A stretch of DNA of 5,759 bases from DASXMR01 sp036495525 (GTDB lineage Bacteria > Actinomycetota > Actinomycetes > Streptosporangiales > Streptosporangiaceae), in NCBI GenBank assembly GCA_036495525.1, contig DASXMR010000105.1, positions 1 through 5,759 on the forward strand. The letters run 5' to 3'. This document shows, piece after piece, positions 1 to 5,759 of this stretch. A program made the position numbers and the translations under genes. Below the pieces are notes generated by a model that was not told where the DNA came from, did not search any database, and worked only from the letters and a program-made list of their open reading frames with translations. How positions within the stretch are numbered: position 1 is the stretch's first letter; every line of letters begins with the position of its first letter.

Positions 1-1
1 C

Positions 2-1006
2 GCCTACAGTGAGGGGAGCGAGCTCCTGGAGGCTGCGCTGCGGCGTCCGTCGGTCGGCGGGCCCACCGCATTGCGCTGCGCCGCGCTGACCATGGACGGG
101 CACCTGCTGTGCCGCAGCGGCGAGCTGGTCCGCGCCCAGTCCGTGCTCGACGAGGCAGCCGGCATCGCCCGGCAGCTTGATGACCCGGCGCTCATCGCCG
201 ATGCGCTGCGCCACCTGGCCTGGGTCGCCGACCGGCGCGGCGAGAAGGACCGGGCGATCGCGATGGCGACCGAGGCGGTCGAGCTGGCCTCGCTGGGCCC
301 GGCCGCCACGGGCCGGGCGGCACACCTGCTCGCCCGGGCCTATGACGTCAGGGCGGCGGCCCGGCAGGAGCAGGACCCCGCCCTGGCCCGGTCGGATTAC
401 GAGCGAGCGCTGAGCTACTGCGAGGCGTCCGCCGATCACGAGGGGCACGCCAGCACGCTGAACAACCTGGCCGTGCTCGAGCTCGAACAGGGCGACCACG
501 ACGCGGCCCGCCGCCACTTCACCCGCGCTCTCGACGTCGCCCGGCAGGCGGGCAGCGTGGGCATCCTGCCGTACCTGGAGTACGGCGCCGCGATGGCCGC
601 CGCCCTCGGCGGAGATACCGCGGCCGCCGCGGCCGCCTTCACCGGCGTGCTCGGCCTGGCCCGCCAGACCGGCCAGCGCTCCCTGGTCGCCTACGCGGTG
701 CTCGGGATCGCCGTGACCGCTGCCGGTCCCGGCCGGCAGCCGCGGGCCGCGGCGCTGCACGGCGCGGCCGACGCGCTCTTCGCGGAGCTGCGCGAGACGC
801 CGGAACCGGTCGAGGCCAGGCTGCGGAAGCAGGCGCACGGCATTCTGCGTGCCGATCTGGGCGAAGAGTTCGAGCGGCAGTACGCGGCCGGCCGGGGCCT
901 CACGGCGCCGCAGGCCATCGAGCTGGCGCTGGATACCGCCGATCCCGGCTTGCCCGGCTTACCCGGCGATCCCGGCTCGCTCGGCGATCCCGCCGAGCCG
1001 GCTTGA
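2..1006 (+). CDS. C-terminal part of a TPR-containing regulator (AfsR/LuxR-type), 5' end outside window
   Basis: The frame is open to the left window edge, so the gene begins upstream; 334 residues are visible and the stop is TGA at 1004-1006. The visible part is nearly all helical hairpins of TPR type, at about residues 26-60, 63-98, 104-143, 149-184 and 188-222 of the fragment. The clearest is the one with NNLAVLELEQGDHDAARRHF. Residues 249-310 (AAALHGAADAL, then LGEEFERQYAAGRGLTAPQA) match the closing segment I know from large actinobacterial ATP-binding regulators of the AfsR/SARP, LAL-LuxR and adenylate-cyclase-like groups. In those proteins the TPR region senses protein partners or ligands, while DNA binding and the NTPase lie elsewhere in the chain. 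The N-terminal domains are not seen here, so the exact subclass cannot be decided. The extreme C-terminus (313-331) is a Gly-X-Y tail, unusual for the family. A TTG in the frame at 71 is not the true start, because similar sequence continues upstream of it. Confidence 0.8.
   Translation, partial: AYSEGSELLEAALRRPSVGGPTALRCAALTMDGHLLCRSGELVRAQSVLDEAAGIARQLDDPALIADALRHLAWVADRRGEKDRAIAMATEAVELASLGPAATGRAAHLLARAYDVRAAARQEQDPALARSDYERALSYCEASADHEGHASTLNNLAVLELEQGDHDAARRHFTRALDVARQAGSVGILPYLEYGAAMAAALGGDTAAAAAAFTGVLGLARQTGQRSLVAYAVLGIAVTAAGPGRQPRAAALHGAADALFAELRETPEPVEARLRKQAHGILRADLGEEFERQYAAGRGLTAPQAIELALDTADPGLPGLPGDPGSLGDPAEPA
972..1001 (+). terminator. GC-rich hairpin(s) at the 3' end of the TPR gene
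   Basis: Two mutually exclusive perfect 8-bp stems overlap here. One pairs GCTCGGCG (979-986) with CGCCGAGC (991-998) around a four-base loop. The other pairs CCGGCTCG (972-979) with CGAGCCGG (994-1001) around a 14-base loop. Both lie just before the TGA at 1004-1006, inside coding sequence. No T-run follows, as is common for actinobacterial terminator-like hairpins. A terminator or mRNA 3'-end stabiliser is inferred from position only. Confidence 0.4.
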
Positions 1007-1015
1007 GCTGACGCA

Positions 1016-1044
1016 TTGACAACCGCTGTTACCGGGTCGAATGT
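1016..1044 (+). promoter_or_regulatory. Candidate promoter of the PKD-protein gene
   Basis: TTGACA at 1016-1021 is a perfect -35 consensus for the main sigma factor. GAATGT at 1039-1044, 17 bases further on, is a weak -10 with the conserved second A and last T. Transcription would then start near 1051, leaving a leader of roughly 22 bases that carries the ribosome binding site. The -35 is well matched and the -10 is poor, so this is a prediction. Confidence 0.45.
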
Positions 1045-1060
1045 GGACAATCTGAACCCC

Positions 1061-1067
1061 GGGAGGA
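1061..1067 (+). promoter_or_regulatory. Ribosome binding site fixing the start of the PKD protein
   Basis: GGGAGGA is a near-perfect Shine-Dalgarno sequence; its GGAGG core ends six bases before the ATG at 1073. It selects this ATG over the in-frame TTG at 1016, which would place 19 non-hydrophobic residues ahead of the signal peptide and would lie inside the -35 box. Confidence 0.85.
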
Positions 1068-1072
1068 ACCGG

Positions 1073-1876
1073 ATGAGATTGCCGCACCTGAGGCGGGCCG
1101 CGGCGGTCATCGCCCTGCTCTGCGCCACCGCCATGACCTGGGCCGTCCCGGCCGGCGCGGCCGTCCCGGCAAGCGCGGTCAGCTGGCCGGCCGCCGAGCT
1201 GTCGATCGAGCCGGGCACGGGACCGCTGTCGGTGACCCTGGCGGCCGCATCGGCCCGGTTCCCGGCCCATGTCGTCTCGTACCTCTTCCACTTTGGCGAC
1301 GGGCATACGGCGACGACCACGAGCCGCACGGTGACCCACACCTACCCGTCGGCCGGCCGGTTCACCCCGGAGGTGACCGAGACCGACGCCAACGGCGACA
1401 TGGCCTCGGCCACCGGCGTACTCGAGCTCGGCACCTGTCCCACCGGGCCGACCTGCACGCAGACGCTGCGCAACGTCAGCGGCGTCCAGCAGTTCAGCGC
1501 CACCGGCTCCACCCAGCCGGGCGTGCAGGCCGCCGTCGACCTGTTCGTCGGCCCGTACAAGATCAAGAATTGCGACCCGTCGGTGAAGACCGACGGGGCG
1601 CTGACCGACAGCGGATTCGCCGGGAACCTCACGGTCACCGTGGTGTACCGGGCCAATAACCCGGCCCTGGTGAACACCACCTGCTTCGCGTCGCTCGTGC
1701 CCTTCAAGGACGCCCAGGGCCAGACCGTCACCAGCGGGGCGCTGCCCATGTGCCTGCCGGCCGCACCGATGCCGCCCTGCGTCATGTCGATCAGCACGAT
1801 GATGACGGGCTCCGGCCTGCAAGCGACCAAGGTACTGCTGATCCCGCCGGGCGACCAGAAGGTCGGGGCGCTGTAG
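1073..1876 (+). CDS. Secreted PKD-domain protein with six-cysteine C-terminal region
   Basis: The product is 267 residues. It starts with a Sec signal peptide: arginines at 2, 7 and 8, a hydrophobic stretch at about 9-25, and possible AXA cleavage sites after residue 29 (AGA) or 35 (ASA). Residues about 42-119 form a PKD domain, an Ig-like beta-sandwich common on bacterial cell-surface and secreted proteins. Its signature is FHFGDGHT at 72-79 followed by THTYPSAGRFTPEVTETDANG-like sequence at 88-108. The remaining ~150 residues are not a family I recognise; they hold cysteines at 122, 128, 167, 204, 227 and 236, consistent with disulfides after export. No catalytic motif, LPXTG anchor or second membrane segment is present, and the lone cysteine in the signal peptide (17) is not in a lipobox context. 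PKD domains usually mediate binding to protein or polysaccharide, so an extracellular binding role is inferred. It has its own promoter and ribosome site and is not coupled to its neighbours. Confidence 0.88.
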   Translation: MRLPHLRRAAAVIALLCATAMTWAVPAGAAVPASAVSWPAAELSIEPGTGPLSVTLAAASARFPAHVVSYLFHFGDGHTATTTSRTVTHTYPSAGRFTPEVTETDANGDMASATGVLELGTCPTGPTCTQTLRNVSGVQQFSATGSTQPGVQAAVDLFVGPYKIKNCDPSVKTDGALTDSGFAGNLTVTVVYRANNPALVNTTCFASLVPFKDAQGQTVTSGALPMCLPAAPMPPCVMSISTMMTGSGLQATKVLLIPPGDQKVGAL

Positions 1877-1900
1877 GCCGCCGCTGAGGCGCCGGCGGCC
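1876..1900 (+). terminator. Hairpin after the PKD-protein gene
   Basis: GGCCGCCG (1876-1883) pairs perfectly with CGGCGGCC (1893-1900) around a nine-base loop, beginning at the last base of the TAG stop. No T-run follows. The position between a stop codon and a new promoter supports a terminator, but the efficiency of such T-less hairpins is uncertain. Confidence 0.5.
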
Positions 1901-1912
1901 CGGCCCCGCCGA

Positions 1913-1918
1913 TAGTCT
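1913..1918 (+). promoter_or_regulatory. -10 element of a leaderless promoter for the SNF2 gene
   Basis: TAGTCT fits the actinobacterial -10 pattern TANNNT. Exactly six bases separate it from the GTG start at 1925, the distance expected between a -10 hexamer and the transcription start. There is no Shine-Dalgarno sequence before the GTG. Together these suggest that transcription begins at the first base of the start codon. No convincing -35 is visible; that region overlaps the preceding hairpin. Confidence 0.55.
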
Positions 1919-1924
1919 GCCCGG

Positions 1925-3652
1925 GTGACGACGGCTCAACAGCCGCTCGCGGACGACCTGATGCCGTACCTGTCGCTGCTCGGCGGCTTGCGGCGCGGGA
2001 CTCCCGTTGATGCGGAACGCACTCGCCTGGTCGAAGCGGCCGCGGAGGTATGGAGCAGGCCGGGATTCGACATCTTCCTGTCCCGGCCGACCCTTGAGTT
2101 CGAGCCGTTCGACTACCAGTGGCAGACGGCGCAGACCGTGCTGCGCCGGATGCGGGGCCGCGCGATCCTGGCCGACGAGGTCGGGCTGGGCAAGACGATC
2201 GAGGCCGGGCTGGTGCTGTCGGAGCTGCGGATGCGCGGCCTGGCCGACCGGGCCTTGGTGGTCGTGCCGGCCGGCCTGGTGCAGCAGTGGCGGGAGGAGC
2301 TGGAGCGAAAGTTCGCGCTGCCGACCACGATCGCCGCCAAGGGCGAATGGGACGAGGGCAGTGACCGTCCGGTGGTGATCGTCTCACTGGCCGCCGCGCG
2401 CCGCGACCCGCTCAGGTCGGCGCTGACCGACAAGCCGTGGGACGTGGTCATCATGGACGAGGCGCACCGGCTGCGTAATCCGCGCAGCGCGTCGGGCCGG
2501 CTGGCCCGGGCGCTGAGCGCGCGGTACCTGCTGCTGCTCACCGCCACCCCGGTCGAGAACAGGCTGGCGGACCTGTACGAGCTGGTGAGCCTGGTCGCCC
2601 CCGGCCTGCTCGGCACCCCGTCGCAGTTCCGCGCCCAGCACGGGGCCGGCGATCCGGGCGCGCCGCGCGATGTCGCCGGGCTGCGCACCAGGACCAGGGA
2701 GGTGATGGTCCGGCACCGACGCAGCGAGGTCAGCCTGATGCTGCCGCACCGGCTCGCCGAGACCGTGCTGGTCACCCCGACCGCGGAGGAAGCGGCCCTG
2801 TACGCGGAGATCGCGGCGCGGATCAGGCGGGAGGCCAAGGCCGCCCCGCCGTCACGCCGGCTGGCCCTGCGCAGCCTGGCCCGGCTGGCGGGCTCGAGCC
2901 CGGCCGCGGTCGCGCCGACCCTGGCCAAGGTGGGCTGGGCGGATCTCGCCCGGCGATCCGCCGCGATCACCGCTCCGAGCAAGGTCGCCGAGCTCGTGAC
3001 CCGGCTGCACGGTGCTGGGCAAAATAGTGCTAGCTCAAGCAGCGCCAGCCCGAACGGTGCCGGCCCGGAGAAGGTGCTCGTGTTCACCGCCTTCCGGCAG
3101 ACCCTGAACGCGCTGGCCAGCGAGCTGGAGCGCCAGGGCATCCCGGCGGCTGTCTACCACGGCAGCCTGGCCAGGCGGGACAAGGAGAAGGCGATCGGCG
3201 CGTTCCGCGACGAGGTGCCGGTCCTGCTCAGCACCGAGTCGGCCGGCGAGGGACGCAACCTGCAGTTCTGTCACGTGATGATCAACGTCGACCTGCCGTG
3301 GAACCCGATGCAGATCGAGCAGCGGCTCGGCCGGCTGCACCGGGTCGGCCAGTCCCAGGATGTGCTGCTGACCAACCTGGTCGCCCGCGGCACCATCGAG
3401 CAGCGCATCCTGCACGTGCTCGAAGCCAAGATCAACTTGTTCGAGCTCGTCGTCGGCGAGCTGGACATGATCCTGGGCCGGATCGACGACGACTTCGACT
3501 TCGAGACGTCGGTGTTCGACGCCTACGTCGAGGCCGACGACGACGCGGAGTTTGGCGAGCGGCTGGCGGAGATCGGCGAGAGCCTAGCCCGGGCCAGGAC
3601 CGATTACCTGCGCGACCGCGGCCACGCGGACGAGCTGGTCGGGTCGCAGTGA
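1925..3652 (+). CDS. SNF2/RapA-like superfamily 2 ATPase (DEAD/DEAH-box helicase)
   Basis: The 575-residue product carries the full SF2 motif set. It has a Q-like motif FDYQWQ (62-67), Walker A DEVGLGKT (84-91), motif Ia VVVPAGLVQQW (112-122), Walker B DEAH (178-181), motif III TATPVEN (206-212), VLVFTAF (384-390), YHGS (411-414), motif V STESAGEGRNLQ (436-447) and motif VI QRLGRLHRVGQ (466-476), with the QxxxRxxRxGQ arginine fingers of SNF2 proteins. The family uses ATP hydrolysis to translocate on duplex nucleic acid and remodel bound protein rather than unwind strands; RapA, for example, recycles RNA polymerase. After motif VI only an acidic tail follows (about 510-575, rich in Asp and Glu). 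The protein is therefore much shorter than RapA or the DISARM protein DrmD, which carry large extra regions. A Ser/Gly/Ala-rich loop sits between the two RecA-like domains (363-381). GTG 1925 is chosen because of the -10 box six bases upstream; ATG 1961 has no ribosome site. The gene overlaps the next one by four bases. The biological substrate is unknown. Confidence 0.93.
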   Translation: MTTAQQPLADDLMPYLSLLGGLRRGTPVDAERTRLVEAAAEVWSRPGFDIFLSRPTLEFEPFDYQWQTAQTVLRRMRGRAILADEVGLGKTIEAGLVLSELRMRGLADRALVVVPAGLVQQWREELERKFALPTTIAAKGEWDEGSDRPVVIVSLAAARRDPLRSALTDKPWDVVIMDEAHRLRNPRSASGRLARALSARYLLLLTATPVENRLADLYELVSLVAPGLLGTPSQFRAQHGAGDPGAPRDVAGLRTRTREVMVRHRRSEVSLMLPHRLAETVLVTPTAEEAALYAEIAARIRREAKAAPPSRRLALRSLARLAGSSPAAVAPTLAKVGWADLARRSAAITAPSKVAELVTRLHGAGQNSASSSSASPNGAGPEKVLVFTAFRQTLNALASELERQGIPAAVYHGSLARRDKEKAIGAFRDEVPVLLSTESAGEGRNLQFCHVMINVDLPWNPMQIEQRLGRLHRVGQSQDVLLTNLVARGTIEQRILHVLEAKINLFELVVGELDMILGRIDDDFDFETSVFDAYVEADDDAEFGERLAEIGESLARARTDYLRDRGHADELVGSQ

Positions 3653-5670
3653 GCGGGGACAGCGGGCTGGCGTTCTGGCTGCGTTACGTCGAATCCCGCG
3701 GCGGCCTGTGGGAGTCGGCGGGCGACAGCACGCTGGTGATGGTGCCGCCGCGGCTTCAGCGCAGGCTGGAGCTGCCGGAGGAATTCGCCGTCACCGAGCA
3801 TCCCGATGTTGCCCGCGAGGACGGAGTCGCGCTGCTCGGCGCGGGCCACCCGCTGCTGACCGCCGCCGCGGAGGACGTCCTGTCGGGCGACGACGCCGGC
3901 CTGCTCACGCTGGCCGCACCCGCCTCACTGCCGCCGGACGGCGAGCGGCTGCTGGCCAAGGCCCGCGACCAGTTTCCCGTCGACCACGGCCGGATCGACG
4001 CCAGCGAGCCGGTGGAACGCAGGCTGCGGCAGATGCTCCGGGTCGGCGCCCTGGTGACCTATACGGCCGCCGCGGACAACCAGTTCCACGAGCGGGCCGA
4101 ATGCTGGATCGACGTTCCGTCCCGGCAGGAACTGCCCGAGCAGGCGGTGAACCGGATGCGGCAGTTCATCGCCGACGGCGCCGCCACCGACGCCCAGCCG
4201 GATCTCGGCGCGATCCCGCCCGCCCTGGCCGCGGCCCATCATCTTCTCGACCAGAAATTTTCCGAACGGTGCCAGGCGCTGGCTGGCGGTTCAGCGCGGG
4301 ACGCCGCCGAGGCCGAGCTGGCCAGGGCGAGGAAGTACTACGCCGAGGCCCTCGCGTCGCTGGCCAAGCGCCAGGCCAACGCCGCCCCGGACCGCCGCGC
4401 GCTGCTCGCGGCACGCGCGGAGAGCGTCCGAGCGGAAGAGAAGCGCCGGCTGGCCGAGATCGAGGAGAAGAACGCCGCCCGGCACGAGATCCGCCCTTAC
4501 CGGCTGCACCTGCTGGCCGTCCCGGTGCTGCGCCTGCCCGTGGACGTGCTGCGGGGCGCCCGGCGCTTCCCGCTGGTGCTGGACTGGCTGCTGCCGGCCG
4601 GGGAGTTCGCCCCGGTACGCTGTCCCGCCTGCGGGGCGAACACCGCCGGCTCGCCGCTGGTCGCGGTCAAGACCCATCTGGGCTGCGCGAACTGCGTGGC
4701 ACCGGCGGCCGCGCGTCCGGCCGCGCCGTCGGCCCAGGGCGGCACGACGGGAACCCCTGCCGCAGGCCGTTCGGAAAAATCTCGCTCCGCGGTACCCGAG
4801 ACGGCCCGCGGCCGGGAGAAGACGGCAGCGCCGAAGCGCGCGGTGCCGGCGTCGGCCGTGGGCAAGGCCGCCGCAGCCAAGCCCCGGCCCGTGCCGCCGG
4901 CCGCGAAGGCGAAGGTGAAGCCGCCCGGCCCGCAGGCGCTGGAGAAGACGGGCGAGAAACTGGCCATGGAGTTCTGGTCGGTGACCGGCCAGGCCAACCT
5001 TCGGGCGTTGCGGCGGCTGTGCGCGGAAGACACCCCGGCGGCCGCGGCCATCCGGCTGTACGGCATATCGGCCCCGGCCGCGGCGGTCGGCCTGGGACCG
5101 GGCGAGCGACTGGAGAGCCTGACCTCGGTCAGCGCCATGGCCCCGGGTGACACGGTGGCCGGCACCGGCGGGTACCTGCACACCAGCCACGACGAGTACA
5201 CCTACCTGCTGCGCTGGCATCCCGATACGCGGCTGATCTGCGAGATACTGCCGTTCGGAAACTTGGTGTCGCCGTTCGGAACCTGGATGTCGGCCCGGCT
5301 GCCGTCGCCCCGGTGGCTGCACAGCTCAGCCTCGGCCCGGATGTTTGGCGGGCTGCCCGAGCCGGAGGCCGATCTCGACCCGGTGGCGATCCGGCTGTGG
5401 CGTAAGGCGCTCCCCGCGCACGGGCTCCCGCTGACCCTGCGCTGCCTGACCGCGTGGTGGCGGATCAGCGACGGCTCGGCGCTGCTGGCCGCGCACCCGC
5501 CGAGCGTGCTGGCCGCGGCCATCCACCGGATGGTCGGCTACCGGGCGGCCGAGCCGGGAGTCACCCACGAGGCCATCGCCGACCTGTACCGGGTCACGGC
5601 GGCCCAGACCCGCGCGATCACCTCGCTGCTGCAAGGCCGACTGAAGCTGGCGCCGCAGCAGCCCTGGTAG
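3649..5670 (+). CDS. SNF2-partner protein: coiled coil, CxxC-CxxC zinc ribbon, basic linker and unknown C-terminal domain
   Basis: The start is GTG at 3649, overlapping the TGA of the SNF2 gene (GTGA), so translational coupling is likely; no clear ribosome site precedes it. The product is 673 residues. Residues 1-170 contain GAGHPLL (64-70) and a region around 120-155 with LVTYTAAADNQFHE. This pattern resembles, from memory, the segment following the helicase core in long bacterial SNF2/RapA/DrmD-like proteins. Residues about 212-280 are charged and helical, probably a coiled coil (ending EEKRRLAEIEEKNAARHE). Cysteines 325, 328, 346 and 349 form a CX2C-X17-CX2C motif typical of zinc ribbons. 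Residues 350-430 are a disordered basic Pro/Ala/Lys linker (AAKP, KAKVK). Residues 431-673 form a domain I do not recognise, with tryptophan-rich helices (RLWRKAL, TAWWRIS). It ends in a possible helix-turn-helix at 638-661 (VTHEAIADLYRVTAAQTRAI). No nuclease, methylase or ATPase motif is seen. I infer a nucleic-acid-binding subunit working with the ATPase. Confidence 0.85.
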   Translation: MSGDSGLAFWLRYVESRGGLWESAGDSTLVMVPPRLQRRLELPEEFAVTEHPDVAREDGVALLGAGHPLLTAAAEDVLSGDDAGLLTLAAPASLPPDGERLLAKARDQFPVDHGRIDASEPVERRLRQMLRVGALVTYTAAADNQFHERAECWIDVPSRQELPEQAVNRMRQFIADGAATDAQPDLGAIPPALAAAHHLLDQKFSERCQALAGGSARDAAEAELARARKYYAEALASLAKRQANAAPDRRALLAARAESVRAEEKRRLAEIEEKNAARHEIRPYRLHLLAVPVLRLPVDVLRGARRFPLVLDWLLPAGEFAPVRCPACGANTAGSPLVAVKTHLGCANCVAPAAARPAAPSAQGGTTGTPAAGRSEKSRSAVPETARGREKTAAPKRAVPASAVGKAAAAKPRPVPPAAKAKVKPPGPQALEKTGEKLAMEFWSVTGQANLRALRRLCAEDTPAAAAIRLYGISAPAAAVGLGPGERLESLTSVSAMAPGDTVAGTGGYLHTSHDEYTYLLRWHPDTRLICEILPFGNLVSPFGTWMSARLPSPRWLHSSASARMFGGLPEPEADLDPVAIRLWRKALPAHGLPLTLRCLTAWWRISDGSALLAAHPPSVLAAAIHRMVGYRAAEPGVTHEAIADLYRVTAAQTRAITSLLQGRLKLAPQQPW

Positions 5671-5677
5671 CGAGCTC

Positions 5678-5713
5678 TATTGCGTGGGTATTTGCGTGGC
5701 TATTCGCGTGTGG
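5678..5713. repeat. Three imperfect 11-13 base direct repeats downstream of the SNF2 pair
   Basis: Three adjacent copies are TATTGCGTGGG (5678-5688), TATTTGCGTGGC (5689-5700) and TATTCGCGTGTGG (5701-5713). They begin eight bases after the TAG of the last gene, in sequence clearly richer in A+T than the rest of the window. The spacing is close to one helical turn, which would suit tandem protein binding. The function is unknown. The rest of 5671-5759 holds no supported gene, and no convincing terminator hairpin was found. Confidence 0.55.
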
Positions 5714-5759
5714 TGATCAGGCATTCTGCGGCCCAGGGTTGAGGCAGCCGCCGGCACGG

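Noticed and set aside
959..1939. 326-residue open frame on the minus strand
   Set aside because: It lies opposite the PKD gene, whose signal peptide, PKD motif and ribosome site are clear. Its translation is Arg/Gly/His-rich low-complexity sequence, typical of antisense shadows in GC-rich DNA.
2113..3141. 342-residue open frame on the minus strand
   Set aside because: It is antisense to conserved helicase motifs and rich in Ser/Arg/Ala without domain features; the + strand gene is certain.
3298..3648. N-terminal extension of the SNF2-partner gene upstream of 3649
   Set aside because: The frame is open, but the 117 extra residues are Arg/Asp/Ala low-complexity and overlap helicase motif VI and the tail in another frame. 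GTG 3649, overlapping the stop codon, is the natural start.
3708..5150. 480-residue open frame on the plus strand in another frame
   Set aside because: It is nearly all Arg, Gly, Ala and Pro, a shadow of the partner gene, which has coherent domains.
4291..5322. 343-residue open frame on the minus strand
   Set aside because: It is antisense to the SNF2 partner gene, compositionally an Arg/Gly/Gln shadow, with no recognisable motif or ribosome site.
1925..5670. Calling the pair a DISARM or BREX system
   Set aside because: Only an SNF2 ATPase resembles a DISARM component. No methyltransferase, DUF1998 protein, phospholipase-D-type nuclease, PglZ or BrxC-like gene lies in the window.
5671..5742. 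Stop-codon read-through of the last gene, or the end of a minus-strand gene
   Set aside because: In-frame extension past the TAG gives 23 residues before the next stop, and minus-strand frames from the right edge are too short to support a gene call.

Overview
The window is very GC-rich DNA with strong G/C bias at third codon positions, GTG starts, a leaderless-type promoter and an AfsR/LuxR-type TPR regulator. All of this points to a high-GC actinomycete chromosome. I cannot name the genus. No tRNA, rRNA, insertion sequence, integrase or CRISPR array is visible.

Layout, all genes on the + strand. (1) 2-1006 is the C-terminal part of a TPR-rich protein, most likely the sensor half of a large ATP-binding transcriptional regulator cut by the window edge; it ends in a short collagen-like Gly-X-Y tail whose DNA can fold into a hairpin. 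(2) 1073-1876 encodes a secreted protein with a signal peptide, one PKD domain and an unrecognised six-cysteine C-terminal region. It has its own TTGACA-type promoter and a strong ribosome binding site. (3) 1925-3652 encodes a compact SNF2/RapA-like ATPase with all helicase motifs intact, probably translated from a leaderless mRNA. (4) 3649-5670 overlaps gene 3 by four bases (GTGA) and encodes a 673-residue protein with an N-terminal region resembling the tail of longer bacterial SNF2 proteins, a coiled coil, a CxxC...CxxC zinc-ribbon-like motif, a basic Pro/Ala/Lys linker and a C-terminal domain of unknown function ending in a possible helix-turn-helix.

Genes 3 and 4 are the most interesting part. 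They look like a translationally coupled two-protein SNF2 machine in which the motor and the accessory half, fused in some large bacterial SNF2 proteins, are separate polypeptides. A role in nucleoprotein remodelling (RNA polymerase recycling, repair or phage defence) is inference. No methyltransferase, nuclease or other defence partner lies inside the window. Genes 1 and 2 have separate transcription signals and no evident functional link to the pair.

The last 89 bases (5671-5759) hold no supported gene but contain three imperfect copies of a 11-13 base repeat.
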